DNA of 64,000 bases from Rhodopirellula sp. SM50 (GTDB taxonomy: Bacteria > Planctomycetota > Planctomycetia > Pirellulales > Pirellulaceae): positions 1 to 64,000 of the forward strand of contig NZ_NTFY01000017.1 of assembly GCF_002289565.1 (NCBI RefSeq). The letters run 5' to 3'. The notes under the pieces were generated by a model. The model was given only the letters and a program-made list of their open reading frames with translations, was not told the DNA's origin and made no database searches. How positions within the stretch are numbered: position 1 is the first letter of the stretch; every line of letters begins with the position of its first letter. The position numbers and the translations under genes were made by a program. Of the stretch, positions 27,801 through 34,971 are shown in pieces.

Positions 27801-28466
27801 GCCGACCTGAACGCTTTGGACCGGATCGCACGGCAGATGGTTGCGGGAAGTGACGCGCCGCATCTGCCACGCGACCTGTCGACGGAACGACTGACGGACC
27901 AAGAGATCATGGAGGACTGGCAATCTCCACTGATGAAAGTGATGGCGGAATGGGCAACCGAGTCACATGGCGATGTCTTGGAAATCGGATTCGGGCGGGG
28001 CGTCGCGGCAACGATGATTCAGCAATCCGGGGTGCGTTCTCATACCATTGTCGAAATGAATCCCCACAGCATCAACGATCACTTCGTGCCCTGGCGGAAA
28101 CAATACTCCGATCCGAATATCCGCCTCATTCCCGGCCCCTGGCAGGACAACGTCGACAAGCTGGACACGTATGACAGCGTCTTTTTTCATGCGTTTCCGA
28201 TGAACGAGACGGAGTTTATTCAGTATGTCGCCAACAGCGCGACGTTTGCAGAACATTTCTTCCCCGTTGCGTCAGGGTTGCTACGTGACGGCGGCGTGTT
28301 CACGTATTTAACGACCGAGATTGATTCATTGAGCCGTCGACATCAACGCAGTCTGCTGGAACATTTTGATGAGATTCAAATGAGGATTCAGCCGCTTTCG
28401 ATTCCCGAAGACACCAAAGACGCATGGTGGGCCGACTCCATGGTGGTCGTGAGGGCGGTCAAATGA
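21858..28466 (+). CDS. Nonribosomal peptide synthetase, C-A-T-C-A-MT
   Basis: A 2202-aa NRPS. It begins with a condensation domain (about 1-430; active-site HHALTDA at 131-137, with Ala in place of the usual final Gly) and no loading module, so it needs an acyl starter from a separate carrier. Adenylation domain 1 spans about 455-925 (FTSGSTGQPQG near 578, NGYGPTE near 717, NGKID near 913). Carrier 1 follows with Ser977 in LGGSSLDA. Condensation domain 2 spans about 1020-1455 with HHIAVDQ at 1153-1159. Adenylation domain 2 spans about 1470-1900 (HTSGSTGQPKG near 1619, NEYGPTE near 1757, A8 KVNGMRIEP near 1866) but lacks A10. A methyltransferase domain ends the protein (about 1930-2202; VLEIGFGRG at 2040-2048). 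The missing A10, carrier and thioesterase are on the next gene, overlapping by ATGA. Hand-derived pocket residues: A1 D-V-Y-Y-L-G-G-I-C; A2 D-S-A-L-I-A-E-V-W. No amino acid is assigned. A DNA repeat interrupts the second C domain at about residues 1175-1212. Confidence 0.95.
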   Translation: MSPSFAGNQQLIWIGQQLQPDVPLYEVPYRYTIHGRIDPHRFADAFRQLVSHSEVLRTVATDDQWTRSAVRAVREVECRVVDFSSAPDPQADADRIVSERLAGRFDQTRSLCDAMLLRLSADQWEFYLTIHHALTDAFAGRAILATLAKFYETDPSDRTQLDVPDYRQYLDWQARQKSDDSVARQTAWFAERSDASPGTRFYSAGRESVSARQTRVTVRLNDEENQAIATSVMVSPFRQITAPLGHFNLFATTLIAWLSRLEQQEFVCIGATTHGRSTPAFRETIGLFMQLLPFRVSVDPWETFADLSRKVAAESMGFLSNAMPGAMTSESQRAFDVALNVIDLAVDDFAGMPTSLRWLHNGYGDPQRELTVSALPLDGDRWELLFDFSDDVFSANDRQRAVQHFRNTLIAISASPTTRIADYDLLTDSERAFLADHCGVALTLKPVNLWQTFCNQCERVRDAIAVDGPAIQLSYDGLRQMARTLAEQIEDSGFDELVPIFCRRDEKAIIAMMGVLASGRCFLIVDAENPPERARQLLSQSGVSRMIDATGDSISVVPIAAPRQLTCDLPQDACYVLFTSGSTGQPQGVVVRHESVWNLLNAFETMAPVKQDCRCAWWTNIGFDVAMYEVFSALLFGRTLCIPSDTQRLSADEMLDWMRSMQIDSAYLPPFFLEALDRQLANGRPLRLKRLLVGVEPIPQRLLASIVDRSPDLTLINGYGPTETTICATLHPIDRLDRSSGPASIGRPVAGNSILIVDSAGRQVPPGVPGELWISGAGLANGYLANPDLTRQRFVTRPASGDDVVWYRSGDRVRMRDDGALEFLGRIDDQLKLSGVRIEPAEITAAIRQCDGVHDCLVLPQMRNGRAERLVALIEGDSAIDVDRIRRHLRTRFAAAMVPSRFIVQPRFPRTINGKIDREQIEAILDRQRSDDVAQSSVTITAPKNAIEFTLVNLISATLDLKSVGTDDDFFELGGSSLDAMRFVSRANELGISITIQDVLRHRDAKTLASLQTLMPDVPDQHQSDATPAAEFSSGQRAIWYHWHSNRQSPAYQYQVTWKASGQIDPALVRRCLAKLIRQHPALRTTVDVQEGVPVPRVHDDLPLAWTLWDHDATEEAIVAEGRRPFDLARDGPLRALLVRSRDHGDTLAITVHHIAVDQHSIQLLMNQFAHDHIKGEGGLFDEVEATSRVSKPQKSPPSPFAPQKRPPSPFSWWRGRLEGCDRAVALPFDFELSAEGSEDGELFRFSLSDQLSAAIRRSASACGVSVGTYLLAAYSVLLSRYSATENFVIGIPVSRRDNWSLEDGEVGFLIEALPFACRIRRDVAFDELVGQISNDFADVLTHRQATHQELSEHFGTLFETMFVPQQPLAPLELGDGLTLTPAVSDLGVAKFDLTWFAADARPRIQCAIEFRTNRFKRETIELMSQHWRSLLEQLAATPSQSVGQIDFSSETDQAAMKALAGHHDPPAIDPDGQTVIERIQCRGYETPDAVAVVCGAESIRYRDLIDRGGKLAERLREAGVGPNVAVAVCLSRSVEMVIGIFGILQAGGAYVPFDPDLPLERLRQLSARVGAGVVVGNRSGLGSVFQTVIDPRDLPRTRNANGARIDALQGQSLAYILHTSGSTGQPKGVEITHDALLRSTLARKSFYPTAPQRYLMVSPIWFDSSVAGIFWTLCDGGQLILPQDQDLQDVQRLAALIDRYEMTETLVLPSLYRVLVKHANPTSLQTLQRVILAGESCTQPLVRQHFKILPSTRLFNEYGPTEASVWSTVAELMPTDDMISIGRSAGETPVCLLDRNGAAVPIGCVGEIHLGGPRLANGYHADRELTNQKFIPDPRSGSCGRLYRTGDLARMRRDGSLIFLGRLDDQIKVNGMRIEPAEIESELVDVDGVWDAAVMAIQRSPVSVSDQPDALVAALSELPAEEAQRWIDRAMDIDSGIAETLTYEDDHARWSVEIKQSEFIATPRKRQRAWMLNQMLRDSAADLNALDRIARQMVAGSDAPHLPRDLSTERLTDQEIMEDWQSPLMKVMAEWATESHGDVLEIGFGRGVAATMIQQSGVRSHTIVEMNPHSINDHFVPWRKQYSDPNIRLIPGPWQDNVDKLDTYDSVFFHAFPMNETEFIQYVANSATFAEHFFPVASGLLRDGGVFTYLTTEIDSLSRRHQRSLLEHFDEIQMRIQPLSIPEDTKDAWWADSMVVVRAVK
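25380..25489 (+). repeat. Palindromic repeat element inside the NRPS reading frame
   Basis: Arms of 21 bp (25380-25400, starting aaaggggaaggggg; and its exact reverse complement at 25469-25489, starting aaaaagacccccttcccc) enclose a third, degenerate copy of the right arm near 25438-25460. The element is read in frame as a low-complexity peptide with PPSPF repeated twice (about residues 1175-1212). It lies in the loop after HHIAVDQ and before the conserved Trp region SWWRGRLEG of condensation domain 2. Its base composition (runs of A, G and C) differs from the flanking coding DNA. Confidence 0.9.
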
Positions 28467-29851
28467 AACACCGCGAATCGATCGCCCAACGCGTCGACGC
28501 GTTGACGCAGCGACAACGACAATGGCTCGCCGATCAACTCAAGACGCGTGATGCCCGCGACGCCGGTCCCACGTCAAAAGAATTGGTCGCTTGGGTGGTC
28601 ACAGACTCCGATGGGATCAACGATCAAGAGCTACGTCGCCAGTTCCACCAACGATTGCCTGCGGCATTGATCCCCCGCCGCATCGCGCGAATCGCTTCGA
28701 TCCCCCGAACAGGCTCGGGAAAAGTGGATCGTCACCGACTGGCAGCGATGGACCTGGATGTTCCTCGGCTCGTCACAGATCCAGACGTCGAGCAGAGCGA
28801 CCACGAGCGGATTCTGGTTCGACTCTGTCGTCAATTGTTGCGTCTCGATCAGGTTTCGCCCCTGGACAACTTTTTTCATATTGGCGGTGATTCGCTGCTA
28901 AGCATTCGGTTGATCTCGATGGCGCGTGAAGCGGGACTGGAAATTGAACCCAAAGACATCCTGGAGTGCAATTCGATCGCGGAGTTGGCGGCAGCGGCGG
29001 AGCATCGCTCACGCGGCGAGGCAGCGCCGCAGCAAGACCGCGCCGGTTCGGTGATCTCCAAAGTCAGGTCGGGGAAGCAAGCAGGATCGCTGTTGCTGGT
29101 CCACGAGGTCGGTGGACAGTGCCACTACGCCCACTACCTGGCCGCCGACTTAGCGCCCCGGCGAACGCTGTATGTCACCCACCAACCGGCACCGGGCGAC
29201 AGCCCGTCGACGATCGAAGCGTTGGCCAAATTATACGTGGACGCTTGGATCCGTGCCGAACCCGGCGGCCCCCGTTGGATCCTTGCGTTCTGCTGGGGTG
29301 GGCTGTTGGGGTATGAGATCGCCCGGCAATTGAAGCAACTCGGCCAATCGATCGATGCCCTGCTGATTGTCGAATCAGGCACGGAAGCGGCTTACGTCCA
29401 CGCGCCCAAATGGAACCGACACGTCGACCGGATGAAAGGGAATCTGGTCCGCGTGCGAAACCGTGTTCGTTCGTTGAACAGTCGCGAAGCCTTCGGGAAA
29501 CTGATCCAGACGCTCAACGCGAAACTGATGCGGCGTCGCCACGAACCGATCACGGCCGATGCCGGATTCCAATTTCGCGACGACGAAGGTGATCCCGAAC
29601 AAATCCGCACCAACGTTCAAGCGTTCTTGGATTATGCGATCCAACCGGACGAACTGCCGCTGCATCTGTTCCGCGTCGCCGGCCCCACCGGGCTGATCGG
29701 GACGCGTTATAGCGATCGTTCCCTCGGGTGGCGTTACTTGGTCGGAAAACATCTCTCGCTGCACTCGATCCCGGGGACACACAATACTTGCATGCAACCG
29801 CCCCACGTCGGCAGACTGGCCGACGCGATCAATCACGCCATCGATGGCTGA
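28463..29851 (+). CDS. NRPS termination protein: A-tail, carrier, cysteine thioesterase
   Basis: A 462-aa protein starting at ATG 28463, overlapping the NRPS stop (ATGA). Residues about 38-98 are the missing C-terminal part of an adenylation domain, with A10 IPRTGSGKVDRHRL (Lys87). A carrier domain follows with Ser144 in IGGDSLLS. Residues about 205-460 are a type I thioesterase. Its nucleophile elbow reads LAFCWGG, with Cys277 where Ser is usual; the acidic position is Glu304 in LIVESG rather than the usual Asp, and the catalytic His is probably His440 in IPGTHNTC. Together with the upstream protein it forms one module split across two polypeptides. The ORF is open from 28424, but the overlap and the domain start favour 28463. 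Release may be hydrolysis or cyclisation; Cys thioesterases are known from systems making strained rings. Confidence 0.9.
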   Translation: MKHRESIAQRVDALTQRQRQWLADQLKTRDARDAGPTSKELVAWVVTDSDGINDQELRRQFHQRLPAALIPRRIARIASIPRTGSGKVDRHRLAAMDLDVPRLVTDPDVEQSDHERILVRLCRQLLRLDQVSPLDNFFHIGGDSLLSIRLISMAREAGLEIEPKDILECNSIAELAAAAEHRSRGEAAPQQDRAGSVISKVRSGKQAGSLLLVHEVGGQCHYAHYLAADLAPRRTLYVTHQPAPGDSPSTIEALAKLYVDAWIRAEPGGPRWILAFCWGGLLGYEIARQLKQLGQSIDALLIVESGTEAAYVHAPKWNRHVDRMKGNLVRVRNRVRSLNSREAFGKLIQTLNAKLMRRRHEPITADAGFQFRDDEGDPEQIRTNVQAFLDYAIQPDELPLHLFRVAGPTGLIGTRYSDRSLGWRYLVGKHLSLHSIPGTHNTCMQPPHVGRLADAINHAIDG

Positions 29852-29936
29852 TGAGTCTTTTCTCGCATCGCAATCGCTGATGCGGTATCCTTGACGATCC
29901 AGAATTCTGACGCTTTCTCAACCCGGCGAGGTTTCG

Positions 29937-31196
29937 ATGTTCAGGCGGTACATTTCTCAGCGACTTGTCGTTTTGATCGGGGTGTGCTTGGCGATGACGA
30001 CGCTTCCGGGCGGCACGTTGCGGGCGGCTTCGAATCAACCGCCCGCCGGGATTCGCTTCGACGGACTTGTCAGTGGCGATGAGCTGGAAGCCCTGATCGA
30101 CAAACCCCTGGCAATCAAGCTGCGATCGGGACGTTTCATCGTCAAAGTGGTGCTCGACGAATTGCAGTTTGACCGCAAACAGAACGGATTGAAGTTTGTG
30201 AAGTACCGTAGCGAGACCGGCCGAACCAGCACGGTGAAAGTCGACGACATCTATCTGTTTTGGGTGGGCACTCAGCGGTTTCATTTACGTTATTTCCCGC
30301 CGACGCGTCAACTGTTTGTGATCAACGCGGCTGCCGCCGATTCCGCGGCAGAGAGCCGACTGGCGGCGCAGGGAAAACAGATCCGTGAGCAAGCCGATGA
30401 AGAGGCTCAAGCCGAAGCGACCGCCGAACACCTTCGCTTTTTAGAATCCGCCGCCAAGACACTCAGCAGCGTCGGACAGTTTCATGTCGAAGAAACCGAA
30501 TCGACGTTGTTGTTTACCGACTATCCACCCGCAGCCACCGCGGGGCTGCGCACGTTCGTCGACAAATTAAATCGTCAGCTCAACCAGATCTTTGGGCTTC
30601 CCCAAAGCGATTCCATCTGGCGTGGCAAAGCCATCGTGGCTGTCTTCAGCACGCCGGCGCGTTTTGCCGCCTTCGAAGAACAGGTGATGAACAATCCCAA
30701 CCATGGCGGACGAGCAGGTGTGCGTGGCGGCGCGAAACGGTTTCTGCAAACCGCGATCGCCAAGAACCTCGACGGCAACGTCGCGCGAGGTTTGAGCTGG
30801 GGATACAGTCTGGGATTCGCCGGTCGTCTGCACTCCAATGCCAACACCGTGCCGTGGATGAACATGGGGATCGCGAACGCCGTCCAGTTCGCGATCATTC
30901 CCGACCGCAAACGCCAATCGACTCAACGATCCAATGTCACCCGGCAGCTCCGCAACGCCGGTTCAATGCTGGGGCTGCTGGGGGCGACCAAGCTGGACCA
31001 GGAACGTTGGCCGATGTGCGGCCAGCTGGTTCAATTTTTGGTCCAGTCCGACCCCGTAGCCTTCAGCCAAATGTTTCGCGATGTCAAGTTGGGAGTCCCG
31101 ATGGAGGAAGCGTTGCAGCAGAACTTCGGGATGGACGAGGCGACATTGGCAGCGCGCTTCGGACAGTCGCTCGGTGTGTCCGGATTACGACCGTAG
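29937..31196 (+). CDS. Exported protein of unknown function
   Basis: A 419-aa protein with an N-terminal signal (FRRYISQRLVVLIGVCLAMTT, likely cleaved near LRAAS). The next about 80 residues contain a small beta-rich SHD1-like segment (LSGDELEALIDKPLAIKLRSG style, here IRFDGLVSGDELEALIDK), then an Ala/Glu-rich helix near 135-165. The C-terminal two thirds (VEETESTLLFTDYP, FVDKLNRQLNQIFGLP, KAIVAVFSTPARFAAFEEQ) recall planctomycete proteins related to zinc-metallopeptidase-like DUF1570 folds, but no HExxH motif is present, so catalysis is not claimed. It begins 85 bp after the NRPS operon on the same strand; no functional link can be shown. Confidence 0.7.
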   Translation: MFRRYISQRLVVLIGVCLAMTTLPGGTLRAASNQPPAGIRFDGLVSGDELEALIDKPLAIKLRSGRFIVKVVLDELQFDRKQNGLKFVKYRSETGRTSTVKVDDIYLFWVGTQRFHLRYFPPTRQLFVINAAAADSAAESRLAAQGKQIREQADEEAQAEATAEHLRFLESAAKTLSSVGQFHVEETESTLLFTDYPPAATAGLRTFVDKLNRQLNQIFGLPQSDSIWRGKAIVAVFSTPARFAAFEEQVMNNPNHGGRAGVRGGAKRFLQTAIAKNLDGNVARGLSWGYSLGFAGRLHSNANTVPWMNMGIANAVQFAIIPDRKRQSTQRSNVTRQLRNAGSMLGLLGATKLDQERWPMCGQLVQFLVQSDPVAFSQMFRDVKLGVPMEEALQQNFGMDEATLAARFGQSLGVSGLRP

Positions 31197-31229
31197 TCGC
31201 GGATGATGCACGAGCACGTCGAATGCCCA

Positions 31230-31286
31230 GAACGGTTATGATTGGCCGGAACGGTTATGATTGGCCGGAACGGTTATGATTGACCG
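31230..31286 (+). repeat. Triple 19-bp tandem repeat
   Basis: The unit gaacggttatgattggccg occurs at 31230-31248 and 31249-31267 exactly and at 31268-31286 with one change (gaccg). It lies in the 150-bp gap before the DUF4432 gene, ending 61 bp before its start, so it could affect a promoter or leader. Confidence 0.95.
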
Positions 31287-31347
31287 GTGACGCGCCGATG
31301 CGTCACGTATGATTCCAGATCCTTGCACGGTTTTCGGAGAGACTTTC

Positions 31348-32571
31348 ATGGCGCGCTGCCGTTGTTTTACCTTCCTGATCGCTCTAGGTTTTGCGCTGCC
31401 GACGCTGTCGGTTCACGCCGACCAACGTTATGTCTTGACCAGCACCGAGCAGAACCTCCACCGTGACAGCTGGAAACTCAGCGGGGGCAATTGGTCGGTC
31501 GAAAAGAAGGCGCTGCACGGCGGCAAGCAAGAGGGCGTGGACCTGATCACGATCGACAATGGCGTGTTGCAGATCGACGTGATTCCGACACGGGGGATGA
31601 GCGTCTACGAAGTCCGCTCGGGCGACATGCGTCTGGGCTGGGACTCGCCGGTCGAAGACATCGTGCATCCGGCGTTGATCGATTTGGAAAGCCGCGGCGG
31701 GCTCGGCTGGCTGGAAGGATTCAACGAGTGGATGGTTCGCTGCGGTCTCGAGTTTGCCGGCCATCCGGGAACGGATGAATTCGAGGACGGCGCGGGCGGT
31801 ACCACCACAAGGGACCTGACACTGCACGGAAAAATCGGAAACATCCCGGCCAGCGAGGTTGAAGTCATCATTGATACGGCGGCTCCGCATCGTATCCGCG
31901 TCCGTGGCATCGTGTACGAAAAGTTTTTTTACGGACCAAAATTAAAATTGGTCACCGAGGTATCGGTCGTTCCCGGTCAAGACAGCTTTCGCATCGATGA
32001 TACCGTCGAGAACTTGGGTGCCCTGGAACAGGAATTCCAAATCATCTATCACGCCAATTTTGGTGCCCCGTTGCTGGGCGCAGGCGCGACGGTGCATGCC
32101 GCGGTCAAGTCGGTGGCGCCGATGGACGCCCACGCGGCCGAGAGCATCGACAGCTATGCGACCTATCTGCGGCCGACCGCCGGCTTTGTCGAACAAGTCT
32201 ATCTGGTCGAGCCGCTGGCCGACGAGCACAACCGAACCGGCGCGGTGCTGCACAACGCAGCCGCTGACCGTGCGGCGTCGATGCATTGGTCGGTCGAACA
32301 ACTGCCCTACCTGACGATCTGGAAAAACACCGCGGCCACCGAAGACGGCTACGTGACGGGCATCGAACCGGCGACGGGCTATCCCTACAATCGCAAGGTC
32401 GAACGCGCCGCCGGACGCGTCCCCAAATTGTCGCCGGGTCAGAAACGGCGGTTCACGCTGGACATCGGATTGCACCGCGGCGAAGAAAGCGTCAAGACGG
32501 TCGTGGACCAAATCAAATCGCTTCAAGGTGATCATCAACCCATAGTCAATCGTGAACCGCCACGATCCTGA
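31348..32571 (+). CDS. DUF4432 (aldose 1-epimerase-like) exported protein
   Basis: A 407-aa protein with a signal peptide (MARCRCFTFLIALGFALPTLSVHA) and a galactose-mutarotase-like beta-sandwich of the DUF4432 type. Supporting segments are VIPTRGMSVYEVRSGDMRLGW near 80-100, FNEWMVRCGLEFAG, TLHGKIGNIPA (the conserved HG strand) and FQIIYHANFGAPLLG with its conserved His-Asn. The family binds sugars and some cytoplasmic members act on aldoses; for this exported version the substrate is unknown. ATG 31348 follows cggagag at a good distance and replaces an earlier in-frame ATG at 31309 that would give an improbable signal sequence. Confidence 0.82.
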   Translation: MARCRCFTFLIALGFALPTLSVHADQRYVLTSTEQNLHRDSWKLSGGNWSVEKKALHGGKQEGVDLITIDNGVLQIDVIPTRGMSVYEVRSGDMRLGWDSPVEDIVHPALIDLESRGGLGWLEGFNEWMVRCGLEFAGHPGTDEFEDGAGGTTTRDLTLHGKIGNIPASEVEVIIDTAAPHRIRVRGIVYEKFFYGPKLKLVTEVSVVPGQDSFRIDDTVENLGALEQEFQIIYHANFGAPLLGAGATVHAAVKSVAPMDAHAAESIDSYATYLRPTAGFVEQVYLVEPLADEHNRTGAVLHNAAADRAASMHWSVEQLPYLTIWKNTAATEDGYVTGIEPATGYPYNRKVERAAGRVPKLSPGQKRRFTLDIGLHRGEESVKTVVDQIKSLQGDHQPIVNREPPRS

Positions 32572-33511
32572 AACGGAAAACAACCAGCGGAGAACGAATT
32601 GCGATCTATCCGCGAATGCGGAGGACCGGTGGATTGCCCAACGGGCATGCACCTCTACACAGGCGTCACAGACCGAGCGTCGACCTTATCCCGGAGGGAT
32701 TGCAGCGAGTAGCCGGAGGTCAGCGCAGCGTCACCTCCGGACCACGACCCCAGTCTTCCCCTCGACCCCGGATGGCAACGCTGTGAAGCATTTTTCCCAT
32801 GTGTTTCTTGAGGTTTTAGCGGCAGGGCGCGAGCCCTCCGGTTCTTCATCTCTATCAAAACACCGGAGGGCTCGCGCCCTGCCGCTAAAAAATGCTTCAC
32901 CGCGTTGCCCGGATGGGGTCGCAGCGCAGTTCAGCGCGCTGGCGAAGTGAAGCCCGGCCAAGATGCCAACGCAAGCTCTCGCGCGGACGCACCACATGCC
33001 GCCGGGCCACGTCAAACGCTCTGGCACTCCGAGCACCTGCCGCTTCGGAAGTCTCCTGCACGCCCTTCATCGGCGTCGCGGCGCAATCCTCGTTTTGATC
33101 TCATTGGTGCACTTGAAACATCCCAAGGCGCACGACTCCCAAGGGTCGCCGCGTCGTGCGCAGAGTCGGATCCGTCTTTGACTAAGAGAAAACAACCTCG
33201 ACCACACGACGCGAGTGACGGGGGAGTCCTGCGCCGCTGGATCACACGATGGGCCACAAGAGATCAAGACGCTTGTCGCACCAAAACGCGGGCAACCTAC
33301 GGCCAGTAGATTCAAGAAGCTGGCGTTAGCCTTTCGGTTGCAAGTCCCACGCAACCCCGCCCCATTGTGACCGCACATCAATCATCAAATCGGTACGCAA
33401 TTCGCAGAAAATGCAACGACGCGCACGACCGACTGCAACGACTTGACGCGACGGCAACACCTAAATCCCCCCAAACTGCCAAAAAGGCTCCTGACCCTTT
33501 TTTCTCACGTC
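32572..33511. other. 940-bp gene-free region with one long palindromic repeat
   Basis: No supportable gene. A ttttagcgg...ccgctaaaa hairpin lies at 32814-32890. It is enclosed by an outer inverted pair, gtgaagcattttt at about 32782-32794 and aaaaaatgcttcac at about 32887-32900, making a nested palindrome of about 120 bp. The element at 40404-40521 has the same nested design. The rest (32900-33511) is GC-rich with short open frames on both strands that overlap each other and show no family features. No tRNA cloverleaf was found by eye. Confidence 0.65.
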
Positions 33512-34969
33512 TCAACTCAAAATGGGATGCACGACGTGCGCCGGTTCTTCGACTCCGGTCAGTCGTTGATCAAGCCCTTGGAACTTGAAGGTCAGCTTTT
33601 CGTGGTCGATGCCGAGCTGATGCAGAATCGTTGCGTTCATGTCACGGATGTGCACGCCGGTGTTGTTCAGAATGTTGTAGCTGTGGTCGTCGGTCATGCC
33701 GTATTCGAATCCACGCTTGATGCCGGCGCCGGCCATCCAGATCGTAAAGCAGCGGCCATGGTGGTCGCGTCCGTGATTGTCGGCCGTCAATTTGCCTTGC
33801 GAGTAAATCGTGCGTCCGAACTCGCCGCCCCAGACGACCAGCGTGTCGTCCAACATGCCTCGTTGTTTCAAGTCCTTGATCAACGCCGCGGCGGGCTGAT
33901 CGATGTCCTTGCACTGTTGTCGAAGTTTCGACGGCAGTGATCCGTGTTGATCCCAGCCGCGATGGAACAACTGGACGTAGCGGACACCCTGCTGCACCAT
34001 GCGACGGGCGAGCAGACAATTCCTGGCAAAGCTGCCGGGCTTTTGGACATCGTCGCCGTACAAATCCAACACGTGCTGGGGTTCTTGTTCGATCGCCATC
34101 AGATCCGGCACTTCGCTCTGCATGCGAAACGCCATTTCGTACTGTGAGATTCTGGCTTGCGTTTCCGGGTCGGCAAATTTATCGTAGGCTACCTGATTGA
34201 GTTCGTTCAATCCGTCCAGCATGCTGCGTCGCGATTGGCGGTCGATCCCCGGCGGATTATTCAGGTACAAGACCGGTTCACCACTGCTGCGCAGCTTGAC
34301 GCCTTGGTGACGTGCCGGCAGGAACCCGGATCCCCACAAGCGGTCGTAGAGTGCCTGCAATTGGCCACGCCCCCGCGAAATCATCACGATATAAGCGGGC
34401 ATGTTGTCGTTTTCGCTGCCCAGGCCGTAACTGAGCCAGGAACCGAGCGCGGGTTTCCCTTGCTGTTGAACGCCGGTGTTGATGTACGTGATCGCCGGGT
34501 CATGATTGACCGCTTCGGTGTGCATCGATTTGATGATCGTGATGTCATCGACGATGCCCGAGGTGTACGGCAAGATGTCTTTGTTGACCCAAGTCCCGTG
34601 CTGGCCGAAGCGTTCGAAATTGAACATCGGCGCGACGCAGGGGAAAGTCGACTGGCCGCTGGTCATCCCGGTCAACCGCTGCCCCTGCCGAACCGACTCG
34701 GGAAGCTCTTGGCCATGAAACTTCCGCATCTCCGGTTTGTAGTCAAAGGTGTCGATATGGCTGGGACCGCCGGCCATGAACAGATAGATGATCCGTTTGG
34801 CCTTGGGGGCGAAATTCGGAAATTGTGGCAACCCGGGATTGGACGCCCCGGCGGCGGCGTTGGCGGTGCCGATCAAGTCGGGATTCAACAGGGTGCTCAG
34901 TGCCGTTGCCCCCAGCCCGTAACCGGTCCCGAGCAAAAACTTGCGGCGTTGTGTGGTCAGGGAGTCCAT
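33512..34969 (-). CDS. DUF1501 protein with Tat signal
   Basis: A 485-aa protein of the sulfatase-like DUF1501 family common in planctomycetes. It begins [18 protein letters not shown]: the twin-arginine RRKFLLG motif followed by a hydrophobic stretch indicates Tat export. Family segments include [21 protein letters not shown] near 59-79, a central [11 protein letters not shown], and [10 protein letters not shown] and [17 protein letters not shown] near the C-terminus. The start at 34969 lies 2 bases after the stop of the DUF1549/DUF1553 gene on the same strand. That pair is a conserved two-gene unit in planctomycetes, and the two products are presumed to work together at the cell surface, perhaps in polysaccharide use; the reaction is unknown. 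Confidence 0.9.
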   Translation of the reverse strand: MDSLTTQRRKFLLGTGYGLGATALSTLLNPDLIGTANAAAGASNPGLPQFPNFAPKAKRIIYLFMAGGPSHIDTFDYKPEMRKFHGQELPESVRQGQRLTGMTSGQSTFPCVAPMFNFERFGQHGTWVNKDILPYTSGIVDDITIIKSMHTEAVNHDPAITYINTGVQQQGKPALGSWLSYGLGSENDNMPAYIVMISRGRGQLQALYDRLWGSGFLPARHQGVKLRSSGEPVLYLNNPPGIDRQSRRSMLDGLNELNQVAYDKFADPETQARISQYEMAFRMQSEVPDLMAIEQEPQHVLDLYGDDVQKPGSFARNCLLARRMVQQGVRYVQLFHRGWDQHGSLPSKLRQQCKDIDQPAAALIKDLKQRGMLDDTLVVWGGEFGRTIYSQGKLTADNHGRDHHGRCFTIWMAGAGIKRGFEYGMTDDHSYNILNNTGVHIRDMNATILHQLGIDHEKLTFKFQGLDQRLTGVEEPAHVVHPILS

Positions 34970-34971
34970 GG

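Noticed and set aside
28380-28500. Frameshift as the cause of the split NRPS module
   Set aside because: The ATGA overlap is clean, the methyltransferase domain ends naturally before the stop, and the same overlap style joins the upstream methyltransferase gene. A sequencing error cannot be fully excluded.
32572-33511. Possible tRNA or structured RNA gene in the 940-bp gap
   Set aside because: No cloverleaf, T-loop GTTCGA motif or riboswitch core was found; the only clear structure belongs to a repeat family.
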